Below are positions 24,798 through 33,411 of a DNA stretch of 64,000 bases, piece after piece; within the stretch, counting starts at the first letter, position 1; each line of letters starts with the position of its first letter. The notes beneath the pieces were generated by a model. The model made no database searches. It saw only the letters and a program-made list of their open reading frames with translations, and had not been told where the DNA came from. Made by a program: the position numbers and the translations under genes. Source of the stretch: Faecalibacillus intestinalis (GTDB lineage Bacteria > Bacillota_I > Bacilli_A > Erysipelotrichales > Coprobacillaceae); contig NZ_PYLQ01000009.1 in the NCBI RefSeq assembly GCF_003024685.1, positions 1 through 64,000 on the forward strand. The letters are read 5' to 3'.

Positions 24798-25532
24798 ATG
24801 ATGCAATTATCTCGTGAAGAAAGATTACTTCATATAGGAAAAATGACCAATGTAAGAGATTTAGGTGGTTATGAAACACAAGAAGGATATTATACAAAAT
24901 CACATAAATATGTTAGAAGTACATGTCCAAGTGGGATCAGTGATGATTTAAAAGAACAATTTTATCAATATGGTATTCGCACTGTCATTGATTTAAGAAG
25001 TGATTATGAATTAGTTCATCAACCACATAGTTTAAAAGGGTATAAAGATATAGAGTATTATCATATTAATTTACTACAAAATGAAAATATGTCAGTATTA
25101 CCAAATGATATTAAAGACTATCAAGATTTAAGTGGTTTTTATATTTTTATGATTGAAGCGAATAAAAAACAATTAAAAAAAGTATTTAATATCTTTTTAA
25201 ACCATCCTTATGACTGTACATTATTTAATTGTTCTGCAGGTAAAGATCGTACAGGTGTTATTGCATGTATGTTATTAGATCTAGCGGGATGTCATGAATA
25301 TGATATTGTTAAAGATTATTCAGAATCTTATGAAAATAATATGGCAATGATTAAACAATTGGAAGAAATGATACCAAGTGAAGATGAAAAATTCTTAGGT
25401 TCTGATCCAAGAGTGATGATGAAATTTATTGCGTATTTAAGAGAAAATTATGGTAGTACTAAAGGATATTTATTAAATATTGGTTTTAGTGATGAAGAAA
25501 TTGAAGAAATTAAAGAAAATTTCATAATTTAA
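24798..25532 (+). CDS. tyrosine-protein phosphatase-like protein (DSP/IphP type)
   Basis: About 244 aa. I take ATG 24798 because GAGGAAAG lies just before it; a GTG at 24783 has no site. The active-site loop is FNCSAGKDRTGV, which is C-x5-R with Asn in place of the usual His before Cys. The N-terminus NVRDLGGYETQEG...VRSTCPS and the segment TVIDLRSDYEL are typical of IphP/SIW14-like phosphatases that act on phosphotyrosine or phosphoinositides. It lies 15 bases after the radical SAM gene, in the same operon. Confidence 0.88.
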   Translation: MMQLSREERLLHIGKMTNVRDLGGYETQEGYYTKSHKYVRSTCPSGISDDLKEQFYQYGIRTVIDLRSDYELVHQPHSLKGYKDIEYYHINLLQNENMSVLPNDIKDYQDLSGFYIFMIEANKKQLKKVFNIFLNHPYDCTLFNCSAGKDRTGVIACMLLDLAGCHEYDIVKDYSESYENNMAMIKQLEEMIPSEDEKFLGSDPRVMMKFIAYLRENYGSTKGYLLNIGFSDEEIEEIKENFII

Positions 25533-25543
25533 AAGAAAAAAGG

Positions 25544-25580
25544 CCTCCTATTGTCATATATAAACATAGGAGGTTTTTTT
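25544..25580 (+). promoter_or_regulatory. terminator-like hairpin that contains the ribosome site of the next gene
   Basis: CCTCCTAT (25544-25551) pairs with ATAGGAGG (25566-25573), followed by seven T and then directly by the ATG at 25581. The 3' arm is the AGGAGG ribosome site. The structure is a plausible terminator for the phosphatase gene and, if read through, would hide the ribosome site. TTGAAG (25501) and CATAAT (25523) may be a promoter just upstream. Confidence 0.6.
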
Positions 25581-25973
25581 ATGAAGGCATTAACGTTTAA
25601 AGAAAAACAAGATGTTTTAGAAGATCTATTTAAAAAGTATCACCGTGCTGTTTTACAACTTAAATGTTTAGAAGAAAGGAATTTTTATCCAACGATTCAA
25701 TTTGATACCGTTAAAGAAAAGAAGATGTATTATCAAGATAAAGGAAGTCAATTGAATGATCAATTGGTGTTAAAAGAAGAATTAGAGAAAGTTATTGCAA
25801 CATTTGAATTTATTTTAGATTGTTTATCGATGGAGAGTAAAGTTATTATTGAAAAAGAATTTATAGAGAGAGTTGGTAAAGATTGGTGGATCGATTATTA
25901 TTCTCGAAGTACATACTATCGTCTTAAAACAAGGGCCATGGAAGAAACTTTGTTCTATTTTAGTTGTTTATAA
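25581..25973 (+). CDS. small helical protein, possible ArpU/MG284-like
   Basis: A 130-aa, mostly helical, charged protein. The ATG at 25581 follows a strong AGGAGG that sits in a hairpin. The C-terminus (VGKDWWIDYYSRSTYYRLKTRAMEETLFYF) looks like a helix-turn-helix of the sigma-70 region 4 or ArpU kind, and similar small proteins occur in Mollicutes (MG284 family). I do not recognise it firmly. Its 3' end overlaps the convergent TspO gene by 14 bases. Confidence 0.55.
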   Translation: MKALTFKEKQDVLEDLFKKYHRAVLQLKCLEERNFYPTIQFDTVKEKKMYYQDKGSQLNDQLVLKEELEKVIATFEFILDCLSMESKVIIEKEFIERVGKDWWIDYYSRSTYYRLKTRAMEETLFYFSCL

Positions 25974-26418
25974 AAATCATAAAGTTTAAATATAAAGCAA
26001 AGAATAACCAAAGAATATAAGGAATATTTAGATAAAAACTTTTTGGATTAATTTTTTTAAAAATGATCAACATATAAATAACAGTAAGAATCAAAGCTAT
26101 TAAAATCATTAATGAAAGAAAATAATTATGAAGATTAAAAAAGAAAAGTGGCCAACAAAAATTAATAAATAATTGAAAAGAGTAGACAATTAAGGCGTTT
26201 TCACGTTTAGGATCATGACTGATATAAATAAAATAACTAGAAATTCCCATCAAAATATAAAGAAGGGTCCAGACAATAGGAAATAACCATCCTGGAGGAG
26301 CCAATAAGGGGGTATTTAAATTGCTATATGTTTCCATTTGATTATTTGTGATAAAAGCGCTTATAGCACCTACTAATAAAGGAATAATCAAACTAATAAT
26401 GAATGTTCTTTTTTTCAT
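25960..26418 (-). CDS. tspO: TspO/MBR-family membrane protein
   Basis: A 152-aa protein with five hydrophobic helices. The second loop has LNTPLLAPPGWLFPIVWTLLYILMGISSY, the most conserved TspO region (P-P-x-W-x-F-x-x-V-W-x-x-L-Y). The helix INFCWPLFFF is also typical. The start is the ATG at 26418 behind AGGTG; a GTG nine bases upstream overlaps that site. TspO proteins bind tetrapyrroles and affect stress responses. Confidence 0.92.
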   Translation of the reverse strand: MKKRTFIISLIIPLLVGAISAFITNNQMETYSNLNTPLLAPPGWLFPIVWTLLYILMGISSYFIYISHDPKRENALIVYSFQLFINFCWPLFFFNLHNYFLSLMILIALILTVIYMLIIFKKINPKSFYLNIPYILWLFFALYLNFMIFINN

Positions 26419-26519
26419 AATGTTCACCTAGTTTAGTATATCCCTATTTATTTAAAAATATACGTTTAAATCATGAATGAGATGTTATATAATAGAATAT
26501 ATTGGAGAAAGAGGTAATT

Positions 26520-27269
26520 ATGAAATTAGTAAGTTGGAATGTAAATGGAATAAGAGCATGTTTACAAAAAGGTTTTTTAGATAGCTTTCATCAATTAGAT
26601 GCAGATATTTTTTGTGTTCAAGAAACTAAAATGCAAAGTGGTCAAGCAGATTTAGAGATTGAAGGGTATCATTATTATTTAAACAGTGCTGTTAAAAAAG
26701 GGTATAGTGGAACACTTATTTATAGTAAAGAAAAACCATTGAATGTTTTTTATGGAATGAATAAAGAAGAACATGATCAAGAAGGTAGATTAATTACTTT
26801 GGAATTTGAAAATTATTATGTCATTACTTGTTACACTCCTAATAGTCAAAATGAACTCAAACGTCTATCTTATCGTATGAAATGGGAAGATGATTTTTTA
26901 ACGTATCTTGAAAGTTTAGATAAACCAATTATTTTATGTGGTGATTTAAATGTTGCTCATCAAGAAATAGATTTGAAAAATCCTAAATCAAATCGTAAAA
27001 ATGCAGGTTTTTCTGATGAAGAAAGAGAAAAAATGACTCAGTTATTAAATCACGGTTTTATCGATACGTATCGTTATCTTTATCCTTTACAAGAAGGTGT
27101 TTATTCTTGGTGGTCTTATCGTTTTAAAGCAAGAGAAAAAAATGCGGGATGGCGTATTGATTATTTTATTGTTAGTGATAGCTTAAAGGATAAGATTATT
27201 GATGCAACAATTGAAACAGAGATTATGGGAAGTGATCATTGTCCTGTAACTCTTACAATAGATCTTTAG
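26520..27269 (+). CDS. xth: exodeoxyribonuclease III (AP endonuclease)
   Basis: A 249-aa ExoIII/ExoA-type enzyme for base excision repair. It has all family motifs: SWNVNGIRA, QETKMQ, CYTPNSQ, GDLNVAHQEIDL, WRIDYFIVS and the terminal GSDHCPV catalytic Asp-His. The ATG at 26520 follows GAGGTAATT. A TATAAT-like element lies about 30 bases upstream. Confidence 0.95.
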   Translation: MKLVSWNVNGIRACLQKGFLDSFHQLDADIFCVQETKMQSGQADLEIEGYHYYLNSAVKKGYSGTLIYSKEKPLNVFYGMNKEEHDQEGRLITLEFENYYVITCYTPNSQNELKRLSYRMKWEDDFLTYLESLDKPIILCGDLNVAHQEIDLKNPKSNRKNAGFSDEEREKMTQLLNHGFIDTYRYLYPLQEGVYSWWSYRFKAREKNAGWRIDYFIVSDSLKDKIIDATIETEIMGSDHCPVTLTIDL

Positions 27270-27281
27270 CGGAGGTGTATT

Positions 27282-27392
27282 ATGAATATAATACAAATGA
27301 TTAACGTTTCACCACTAGTCACAATTTCTATTATTGCCTTGACTATTGATCTAACGATTTTTGGTTATTATTATATTAAAGCAAAGCATTAA
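27282..27392 (+). CDS. 36-residue single-helix membrane protein
   Basis: The ATG at 27282 has GGAGGTG at 27271-27277 at good spacing. It opens a 36-codon frame with one hydrophobic helix (SPLVTISIIALTIDLTIF) followed by GYYYIKAKH. The stop lies directly before a terminator. It begins 12 bases after the ExoIII stop, so it is the last gene of that operon. I do not recognise a family. Confidence 0.6.
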   Translation: MNIIQMINVSPLVTISIIALTIDLTIFGYYYIKAKH

Positions 27393-27394
27393 AA

Positions 27395-27426
27395 AACTGC
27401 TACGTTTATTTGTAGCAGTTCTTTTT
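27395..27426. terminator. bidirectional terminator between the ExoIII operon and pfp
   Basis: AACTGCTAC (27395-27403) and GTAGCAGTT (27412-27420) form a perfect 9-bp stem. T runs follow on both strands, which suits the convergent phosphofructokinase gene. Confidence 0.85.
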
Positions 27427-28660
27427 ATTTTTCTAAATGTTTACAACTGTAATAAGAAGGAATACCATCTTTATAAGTAACATGTACTTCACCTTGAATA
27501 AGTGGATATAAATATTCATATAGTTCTTGAGTAATATCATTTCCTTCTTCATTGATCCATTCTACAGGAATTTTTTGTTCATAGTTAGCAACTTCTCTTA
27601 CATCAGTAGAAATATAATCGATTTCATAAGGATGATTAGAAAGACGCTTAAATCCCATTACATGACCAGAAACGTTTTCTAAAGCTTTATCGATAGCTTT
27701 AGAACCAATAACAAATGATTCATTTAAATCTGTTTTACTAGCAATGTGCATAGCACATCTTTGTAAAACGTTTAATTCAATACTTCTAACTTTACATCCA
27801 AATTCTTTAAATACGAGAGATTCAAGTAATTTTCCTGTTCCAGAATGTAAGACGTGTCCAAAAGCATCTTTTTTAGCGTATTTACTATCATCATCTAAGA
27901 AGTGACCGTTTTGATCTCTGATACCTTCAGATACAGCAATGACAACACATCTTTTTCTTTTCATGACTTCATGAATATCTGCTAAAAACTTATCTTTATC
28001 AAAAACAACTTCTGGTAAATAAATAAGATCAGGAGCTACATTATATTCATTTCTCGCAAGAGCAGCAGCGGCAGTTAACCACCCTGCATTTCTTCCCATG
28101 ATTTCAATGATTGTAACGGATTGTAATTGATAAATTAAACTATCATGTACAACTTCTAAGATAGAAGCAGCAACATATTTAGCGGCAGAACCAAATCCTG
28201 GTGTATGATCTGTTCCCATTAAGTCATTATCAATGGTTTTAGGAATACCAATAAAATGAATATCACTATTAATATATTTAGCGTAATCATCTAATTTCAT
28301 AACAGTATCCATTGAGTCATTACCACCAATATAGAAAAAATCAGTGATTTCTAATTCTTTTAAAATTCTAAACAATTTAACATAAGTATCTTCGTCATCT
28401 TGAAAAGTAGGTAATTTATAACGGCAAGAACCTAAATACATGGCAGGTGTTTGTTTTAAAGCATTGATTTTATCACCATCATCAAATTCTTCTAATAAAT
28501 CCATATATCTACCTTCGAGTAGACCTTTGATACCATTGATCATCCCATAAACATTTTCAAATTCTTGAGATGCTTTAGCACGATGAATAATCCCAGCAAG
28601 ACTAGCATTAATTGCGATTGTGGGTCCTCCAGATTGTCCAATAATACAGTTTCTTTTCAT
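27425..28660 (-). CDS. pfp: 6-phosphofructokinase, pyrophosphate-dependent type
   Basis: A 411-aa phosphofructokinase. The phosphate-donor site reads GGNDS (residues 112-116) instead of the GGDGS of ATP enzymes, and the active-site motif is GIPKTIDND with Lys 141 where ATP-PFKs have Gly. Both features mark the PPi-dependent class. The fructose-6-phosphate site MGRNAGW is intact. It interconverts F6P and F1,6BP with PPi/Pi. Whether an ATP-PFK also exists cannot be seen here. Start ATG 28660 has GGAG upstream. Confidence 0.92.
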   Translation of the reverse strand: MKRNCIIGQSGGPTIAINASLAGIIHRAKASQEFENVYGMINGIKGLLEGRYMDLLEEFDDGDKINALKQTPAMYLGSCRYKLPTFQDDEDTYVKLFRILKELEITDFFYIGGNDSMDTVMKLDDYAKYINSDIHFIGIPKTIDNDLMGTDHTPGFGSAAKYVAASILEVVHDSLIYQLQSVTIIEIMGRNAGWLTAAAALARNEYNVAPDLIYLPEVVFDKDKFLADIHEVMKRKRCVVIAVSEGIRDQNGHFLDDDSKYAKKDAFGHVLHSGTGKLLESLVFKEFGCKVRSIELNVLQRCAMHIASKTDLNESFVIGSKAIDKALENVSGHVMGFKRLSNHPYEIDYISTDVREVANYEQKIPVEWINEEGNDITQELYEYLYPLIQGEVHVTYKDGIPSYYSCKHLEK

Positions 28661-28724
28661 ATTCTTCTTGTCTCCTTTAACGCCTTTATTCTATCAAATA
28701 CCCGCATTAAAGAAAAGTAATCTT

Positions 28725-29363
28725 CTAGTCTTTTTGTCTTTTTTTGATGAAAATAAGGATAATGATTAAAACAAGTAAAATGATGAGAGTTATAAAATAA
28801 AGTAATAAATGATTATTTTCTTTTTTTGAAATGATATGAAAAGATAAAGCTTTTTCTTCAATAAAAAGTTCAAAGAGATTAATTGTTACTACATTTTGTT
28901 GATATTTGCCAACATTGCTGGAAATAATTGTACCTGGCATAGTAATTTTAAAAGAGCAGGTAGCATTACTAGAATTTAAAAGTTGTAAAGTATTTTTATA
29001 ATGATTCAATTCTGAAGTATCGAGCATATTTTTAGGAATATCAATAGATAAAATATATTTATTATTTTGTTTTGTAAGCGTAGAAATTTCTTTAATAAAA
29101 GAAGTAGGAGATTCTATCGAAAGTGAAGAATCGGTTTGTTTTTTTATTGTCCAATCTTTAAAAAAATCATAATCCAATAATTGTTTTTTTATTTGTGAAA
29201 TAGACATGCTATATTTTTCTAAAATTTGAGGCTCTATTGTAAGTTCACCATAAAGAGTAGGTTTTTTTATTTTAGAATAATTTAAAGAAACTAAACAGTC
29301 TACACAGCCAGTAAGTAAAAAAGTAAAAGATAAAGTTATACAAATTTTTAGTATTTTTTTCAT
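28725..29363 (-). CDS. membrane-anchored lipoprotein with a C-terminal helix
   Basis: About 212 aa. ATG 29363 follows GGAGGATTCT; the longer frame lacks a site. The lipoprotein signal is ICITLSFTFLLTGC. A beta-rich domain with YGELTIEP and SLSIESPTSF follows, then one transmembrane helix (LLLYFITLIILLVLIIILIFI) and a basic tail (KKRQKD). The layout resembles DUF3153-type lipoproteins, whose role is unknown. It lies downstream of no obvious partner. Confidence 0.65.
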   Translation of the reverse strand: MKKILKICITLSFTFLLTGCVDCLVSLNYSKIKKPTLYGELTIEPQILEKYSMSISQIKKQLLDYDFFKDWTIKKQTDSSLSIESPTSFIKEISTLTKQNNKYILSIDIPKNMLDTSELNHYKNTLQLLNSSNATCSFKITMPGTIISSNVGKYQQNVVTINLFELFIEEKALSFHIISKKENNHLLLYFITLIILLVLIIILIFIKKRQKD

Positions 29364-29461
29364 AGAATCCTCCAAATAAACAATAGGTTTTGTTATAATT
29401 ATTAACAATTAAATACATTTTTAGTTCATATTTCTGTATTAAAATAAATTAGGTGATAGAA

Positions 29462-29884
29462 ATGAAAATCGATATTGTTTATACAACAAAATCTAAATAT
29501 ATAAAGTGTGTCGCTGATGAAATGGCAAGGTGGGTCAAAACATATGCTCAAGATTTAAATCATTATCATAGTGATCATGATGTTGATTTACTTGTTATTG
29601 GGTTTGATGATACGTTATTTGAAGATAAACAGTTGCTGGAATTTATACAATCATTAAGTCGGCAAAATGTAAAAAATCTAGCATTGATCAATTGTTTTTT
29701 TATTAATAGCAAAAGATTGATGAAAGTAATTCATCTTTGTCAAAATCAACAATTACCTCTTATGAGAGAACAATATACTTTTAAAATGTCCTTTGATCAA
29801 AGAAAGGAAATCAATCCTCTTATTATTGATAATGCAAGACTTTATATAGAAGATATGGTAAATGTTATACGAAATTACTATTAG
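29462..29884 (+). CDS. flavodoxin-like fold protein of unknown role
   Basis: A 140-aa protein. ATG 29462 follows AGGTGATAG. The start MKIDIVYTTKSKYIKCVADEMARW has the strand-loop-helix of a flavodoxin with a T-T-K-S phosphate-loop-like turn. VDLLVIGFDDTLFE resembles the second conserved loop. No FMN-binding aromatic motif is clear, so cofactor binding is uncertain. It is followed directly by a terminator and is probably monocistronic. Confidence 0.5.
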   Translation: MKIDIVYTTKSKYIKCVADEMARWVKTYAQDLNHYHSDHDVDLLVIGFDDTLFEDKQLLEFIQSLSRQNVKNLALINCFFINSKRLMKVIHLCQNQQLPLMREQYTFKMSFDQRKEINPLIIDNARLYIEDMVNVIRNYY

Positions 29885-29902
29885 GAGCGAGGCTCCTTTT
29901 TT
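29883..29902 (+). terminator. intrinsic terminator after the flavodoxin-like gene
   Basis: GGAGC (29884-29888), GAG loop, GCTCC (29892-29896), then six T. Confidence 0.7.
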
Positions 29903-29946
29903 ATTTTCTTATTGTAATAAAAAAATATTAAATCAATAAAATTATA

Positions 29947-29975
29947 TTGACACTAATTTATCAACATGATATATT
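29947..29975 (+). promoter_or_regulatory. promoter of the glnB-amtB operon
   Basis: A consensus TTGACA (29947-29952) and TATATT (29970-29975) are separated by exactly 17 bp, with TG one base before the -10. No GlnR or TnrA palindrome is obvious to me. Confidence 0.8.
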
Positions 29976-30028
29976 TTTGTCAAGATTTCTAAAAGGGAAT
30001 GGAAATCAATAAAAAAGGGGGAAAACTT

Positions 30029-30367
30029 ATGAAAAAACTTGAAATCATTATCAGACCAGAAAAGTTAGAAGATTTAAAAGATATTTTAACAGTTTCTGGT
30101 GTAACAGGTATGATGATTTCCAATATTATGGGGTTTGGAAATCAAATGGGTTATACACATCAATATCGAGGTGTCACATATTCTGTTAATCTTGTTTCAA
30201 AATTAAGAGTTGAAACAGTTGTTAAAGATGAAATCGTTCAAGAAATTGTTGATAAAGTTACTGAAACTTTATCAAGTGGAAATGTAGGAGATGGAAAAAT
30301 CTTTATTTATCCAGTTGAAGAAGCGATTCGTATTCGTACTGGAGAAAAAGGGGAAAACGCATTATAA
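30029..30367 (+). CDS. glnB: nitrogen regulatory protein PII
   Basis: A 112-aa PII protein; the ATG at 30029 follows AAGGGGG. The T-loop reads GFGNQMGYTHQYRGVTY, which places Tyr at position 51, the residue uridylylated in proteobacteria. The C-terminal signature GDGKIFIYPVEEAIRIRTGE is intact. Its position 19 bases before amtB marks it as GlnK-like, gating the ammonium channel according to 2-oxoglutarate, ATP and ADP. Whether Tyr 51 is modified here is unknown. Confidence 0.95.
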   Translation: MKKLEIIIRPEKLEDLKDILTVSGVTGMMISNIMGFGNQMGYTHQYRGVTYSVNLVSKLRVETVVKDEIVQEIVDKVTETLSSGNVGDGKIFIYPVEEAIRIRTGEKGENAL

Positions 30368-30386
30368 AAATTGAGGGGGATTTATT

Positions 30387-31619
30387 ATGAGTGAAACATT
30401 TAGCGTATGGTTTCTAATTGGCGCCGCACTAGTATTTTGGATGCAAGCTGGATTCGCCATGGTAGAAGCAGGATTTACAAGATCAAAAAATACAGGGAAC
30501 ATTATTATGAAAAACTTAATGGATTTCTGTATTGGGACATGTACATTTATTTTAATTGGTTTTAGTTTATTATTAGGAGAAGATTTACTTGGTTTTATTG
30601 GTAAACCAGGATTTGATATATTTACAAGTTATGCAAACTTTGATTTTTCAAACTTTGTTTTTAACTTAGTGTTCTGTGCAACAACTGCTACTATTGTTTC
30701 AGGAGCAATGGCAGAAAGAACAAAATTCTTATCTTATTGTGTTTATTCAGGAGTTATTTCAGCACTTATTTATCCAATTGAAGCTCATTGGATTTGGGGT
30801 GGTGGATGGTTATCACAACTTGGATTCCATGATTTTGCTGGATCATGTGCAATTCATATGGTTGGTGGTATCTCTGCATTAATTGGTGCTAAAATCTTAG
30901 GACCTCGTATTGGTAAATTTGATACAGATAAAAATGGAAAAGTTGTTAAAGTTAACGCGATTCCAGGACATAACATTACTGCTGGAGCTTTAGGTGTCTT
31001 TATTCTTTGGCTTGGATGGTATGGATTCAATGGGGCAGCGGCTACAACTGTTCCACAACTTGGTTCAATTTTCGTAACAACAACAGTGGCACCAGCCATT
31101 GCAACTGTTTCTTGTTTGATCTTTACTTGGATCAAATATGGTAAACCTGATGTTGGTATGTGTTTAAATGCTTCACTTGCAGGTTTAGTAGCAATCACTG
31201 CTGGATGCGACGTCACAGATGTTTTAGGATCGATTATTATTGGTGCTGTTGCTGGATTACTTGTTTGCCTTGGAGTTTGGTTCTTAGATTATAAATTACA
31301 CATTGATGATCCTGTAGGTGCTGTTGCTGTACATTGTTGCAATGGTATTTGGGGAACAATTGCTGTTGGTTTATTTGCGACAACTTCTGCACCAGAAAGT
31401 ACTTTAACAGGTTTATTCTACGGTGGTGGATTTGATTTATTAATTAAACAATTAACAGGTGTTTTATCAGTAGGTATTTGGACAGCGATTACTATTACAA
31501 TTACTTTCTTTATCATCAAAAAAATCTTTGGATTACGTGTATCTGAAAGAGAAGAAATCATGGGTCTTGATTTAGAAGAACATGGATGTGAAGCTTATCC
31601 AGAATATATTAAAAAATAA
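30387..31619 (+). CDS. amtB: ammonium transporter AmtB
   Basis: A 410-aa polytopic channel of the Amt family. Conserved elements are FWMQAGFAMVEAGFTRSKN at the start, the pore signature ending GGHIVHM-like (here DFAGSCAIHMVGG, with the first twin His as H in AIHM), and the second pore His in VAVHCCNGIWG. It starts at ATG 30387 after GAGGGGGA and is co-transcribed with PII. A terminator follows at 31628. Confidence 0.95.
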   Translation: MSETFSVWFLIGAALVFWMQAGFAMVEAGFTRSKNTGNIIMKNLMDFCIGTCTFILIGFSLLLGEDLLGFIGKPGFDIFTSYANFDFSNFVFNLVFCATTATIVSGAMAERTKFLSYCVYSGVISALIYPIEAHWIWGGGWLSQLGFHDFAGSCAIHMVGGISALIGAKILGPRIGKFDTDKNGKVVKVNAIPGHNITAGALGVFILWLGWYGFNGAAATTVPQLGSIFVTTTVAPAIATVSCLIFTWIKYGKPDVGMCLNASLAGLVAITAGCDVTDVLGSIIIGAVAGLLVCLGVWFLDYKLHIDDPVGAVAVHCCNGIWGTIAVGLFATTSAPESTLTGLFYGGGFDLLIKQLTGVLSVGIWTAITITITFFIIKKIFGLRVSEREEIMGLDLEEHGCEAYPEYIKK

Positions 31620-31627
31620 TTTTTGAA

Positions 31628-31651
31628 GGGTCATTAAATTGACTCTTTTTT
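31628..31651 (+). terminator. intrinsic terminator after amtB
   Basis: GGGTCA (31628-31633) and TGACTC (31640-31645) form a short stem followed by TTTTTT. Confidence 0.75.
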
Positions 31652-31702
31652 ATTGTAGAAATAAGCAAAGTAGATTATACTTTTCATGGGTGAGGGGAGT
31701 AT

Positions 31703-32560
31703 ATGAGTAAAAGATTAGAACAATATTTTTATTTAGTTTTAGGTTCAACATTGTTGACACTAGGTATTTGGCTGTTTGTGACACCAAATCAAATCAACTT
31801 TGGGGGAATGATTGGTTTAGCTCAATTAATTGATTATTTTATACATAATTTTTTAGTTTTACCAAAATCATTGAATACATTAGGAATGATCAACTTATTA
31901 ATGAATATTCCATTATTTATTTTTGGATATAAAATAATGAATAAAGAATTTTGTTTTAAAACAATTATTTCTTTAATTATCCAAACTGTATTACTATCCA
32001 TTCTTCCAGCAATCAAAGAACCGATTGTTGAAGATGCTTTATTAAATGTTGCCTTTGCGGCCATTATTTGTGGAATAGGAGTAGGGCTTGCACTTCGAAG
32101 TAGTGGATGCTGTGGGGGTATTGATATTGCGACAGTTTGTTTAGTTAAAAAAAATCCAGATTTTAAAGCAGGGCAGCTTTCTATAATATTTAATGTTGTT
32201 TTGTTTGGAATATGTTTATTTATTTATGATATTAAAATTATTATGTATTCAATTGTCTTTGTCGCAATTCTTTATACAACAGCAGATAAGTTCCATCTAC
32301 AAAATATCAATGTAGCGGTCTTAATATTTACAAAGAATAAAGAAATTAAAGAAGCGATTATGAAACAAATGGGTAGAGGAGTTACCTATTGGATGGGCAA
32401 AGGCGCTTATACGGAAACAGATCAAGAAATTCTTTATGTGGCAATCAATAAATATGAAATTCAACAACTTAATAAAATTGTTTCTTCATTAGATCCCAAA
32501 GCCTTTGTCACACTTGCACAAGGGCCAATGGTTCATGGAGGGTTTGAAAAAAGATTATAA
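31703..32560 (+). CDS. YitT-family membrane protein
   Basis: A 285-aa protein with five to six hydrophobic helices in the first 190 residues and a soluble C-terminal domain, as in the YitT/DUF161-DUF2179 family. Conserved features are NQINFGGMIGLAQL, the Gly-rich LRSSGCCGGIDIA and the C-terminal GRGVTYWMGKGAYTETDQEILYVAINKYEI, the DUF2179 domain. Function in the family is unresolved. A GAGGGGAG ribosome site precedes ATG 31703. Confidence 0.93.
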   Translation: MSKRLEQYFYLVLGSTLLTLGIWLFVTPNQINFGGMIGLAQLIDYFIHNFLVLPKSLNTLGMINLLMNIPLFIFGYKIMNKEFCFKTIISLIIQTVLLSILPAIKEPIVEDALLNVAFAAIICGIGVGLALRSSGCCGGIDIATVCLVKKNPDFKAGQLSIIFNVVLFGICLFIYDIKIIMYSIVFVAILYTTADKFHLQNINVAVLIFTKNKEIKEAIMKQMGRGVTYWMGKGAYTETDQEILYVAINKYEIQQLNKIVSSLDPKAFVTLAQGPMVHGGFEKRL

Positions 32561-32605
32561 AAATGTGTATTGTGTTTTAAAAAAATAGAGTTAATATAAG
32601 ACTAT

Positions 32606-32633
32606 ACAATCTTATAATTGCTTGTAAGATTGT
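32606..32633. repeat. inverted repeat in the gap before the small basic gene
   Basis: ACAATCTTA (32606-32614) and TAAGATTGT (32625-32633) form a perfect 9-bp inverted repeat with a 10-nt centre. It is not followed by T, so a terminator is unlikely. It could be an operator, or part of a small RNA in this 217-base gap. TATAAT occurs at 32649-32654 and again at 32739-32744. Confidence 0.4.
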
Positions 32634-32777
32634 ACTCCAACCTTGAGGTATAATTAAAGGCAGGAATAATTTATTATATATTAATAAATTCAGCTTAGAA
32701 GGTGACAATTTTGTCCGCTATTCAGTGCGTAATTATTGTATAATTATTTAGTGAAATCAAGGAGAAGGGAGGTTATC

Positions 32778-32981
32778 ATGATAAGAGTATCGTCTAAAAC
32801 GCATACGAAGAAACAATTGGATGATTATGCAAATCAAAATAATCCAAATAATAAAGCATATAAATCTAGAAAAATGAATGAAAAAAGAATGAAAAGTAAG
32901 AAAAAAAGTTCTCATTCATATGATGCAGGTAGCTTTGATTTGGAATGGTTTTGTTATGGCAATCCTTTTGATTTTGAGTGA
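32778..32981 (+). CDS. small basic protein of unknown function
   Basis: A 67-aa protein. ATG 32778 follows GGGAGG at good spacing. It is rich in Lys, Asn and Ser (NNPNNKAYKSRKMNEKRMKSKKK) and ends with an aromatic, acidic tail (DLEWFCYGNPFDFE). No membrane segment or signal is seen. It has its own terminator. The basic-then-acidic layout could bind nucleic acid, but no family is recognised. Confidence 0.55.
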   Translation: MIRVSSKTHTKKQLDDYANQNNPNNKAYKSRKMNEKRMKSKKKSSHSYDAGSFDLEWFCYGNPFDFE

Positions 32982-32987
32982 TTTATT

Positions 32988-33023
32988 AAAAAAGCATCTT
33001 ATACAAAAAAAGATGCTTTTTTT
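32988..33023. terminator. bidirectional terminator between the small basic gene and the tRNA cluster
   Basis: AAAAGCATCTT and AAGATGCTTTT form the stem, with T runs on both strands. It can end both the small gene (plus) and the tRNA operon (minus). Confidence 0.8.
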
Positions 33024-33047
33024 ATAAGTAAAATCAAATAAAAAAAA

Positions 33048-33123
<76 letters not shown>

Positions 33124-33129
33124 ATCATT

Positions 33130-33206
33130 TGGCGGTCTGGACGGGACTCGAACCCGCGACCTCCGCCGTGACAGGGCGGCATTCTAACCAACTGAACTAC
33201 CAGACC
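33130..33206 (-). tRNA. tRNA-Asp (GTC)
   Basis: A 77-nt cloverleaf. Acceptor GGTCTGG pairs with CCAGACC, the CCA is encoded, and the anticodon loop CTGTCAC gives GTC. Confidence 0.97.
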
Positions 33207-33210
33207 ATTT

Positions 33211-33287
<77 letters not shown>

Positions 33288-33308
33288 ATATTAAGTTTTT
33301 TTAATAAA

Positions 33309-33403
33309 TGGCGGAGATTGAGGGATTCGAACCCCCGCAGGACGTTAATCCTCTGCTGGTTTTCAAGACCAGTCCCTTCAGCCAGACTTGGGTAAATCTC
33401 CGC
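33309..33403 (-). tRNA. tRNA-Ser (TGA)
   Basis: About 95 nt with the long variable arm of a class II tRNA. The anticodon loop CTTGAAAA gives TGA. Acceptor GCGGAGA pairs with TCTCCGC, and CCA is encoded. Confidence 0.96.
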
Positions 33404-33411
33404 AATATTAA

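Noticed and set aside
30854-31216. Long minus-strand open frame inside amtB
   Set aside because: It is a shadow of the amtB coding sequence with no start signals.
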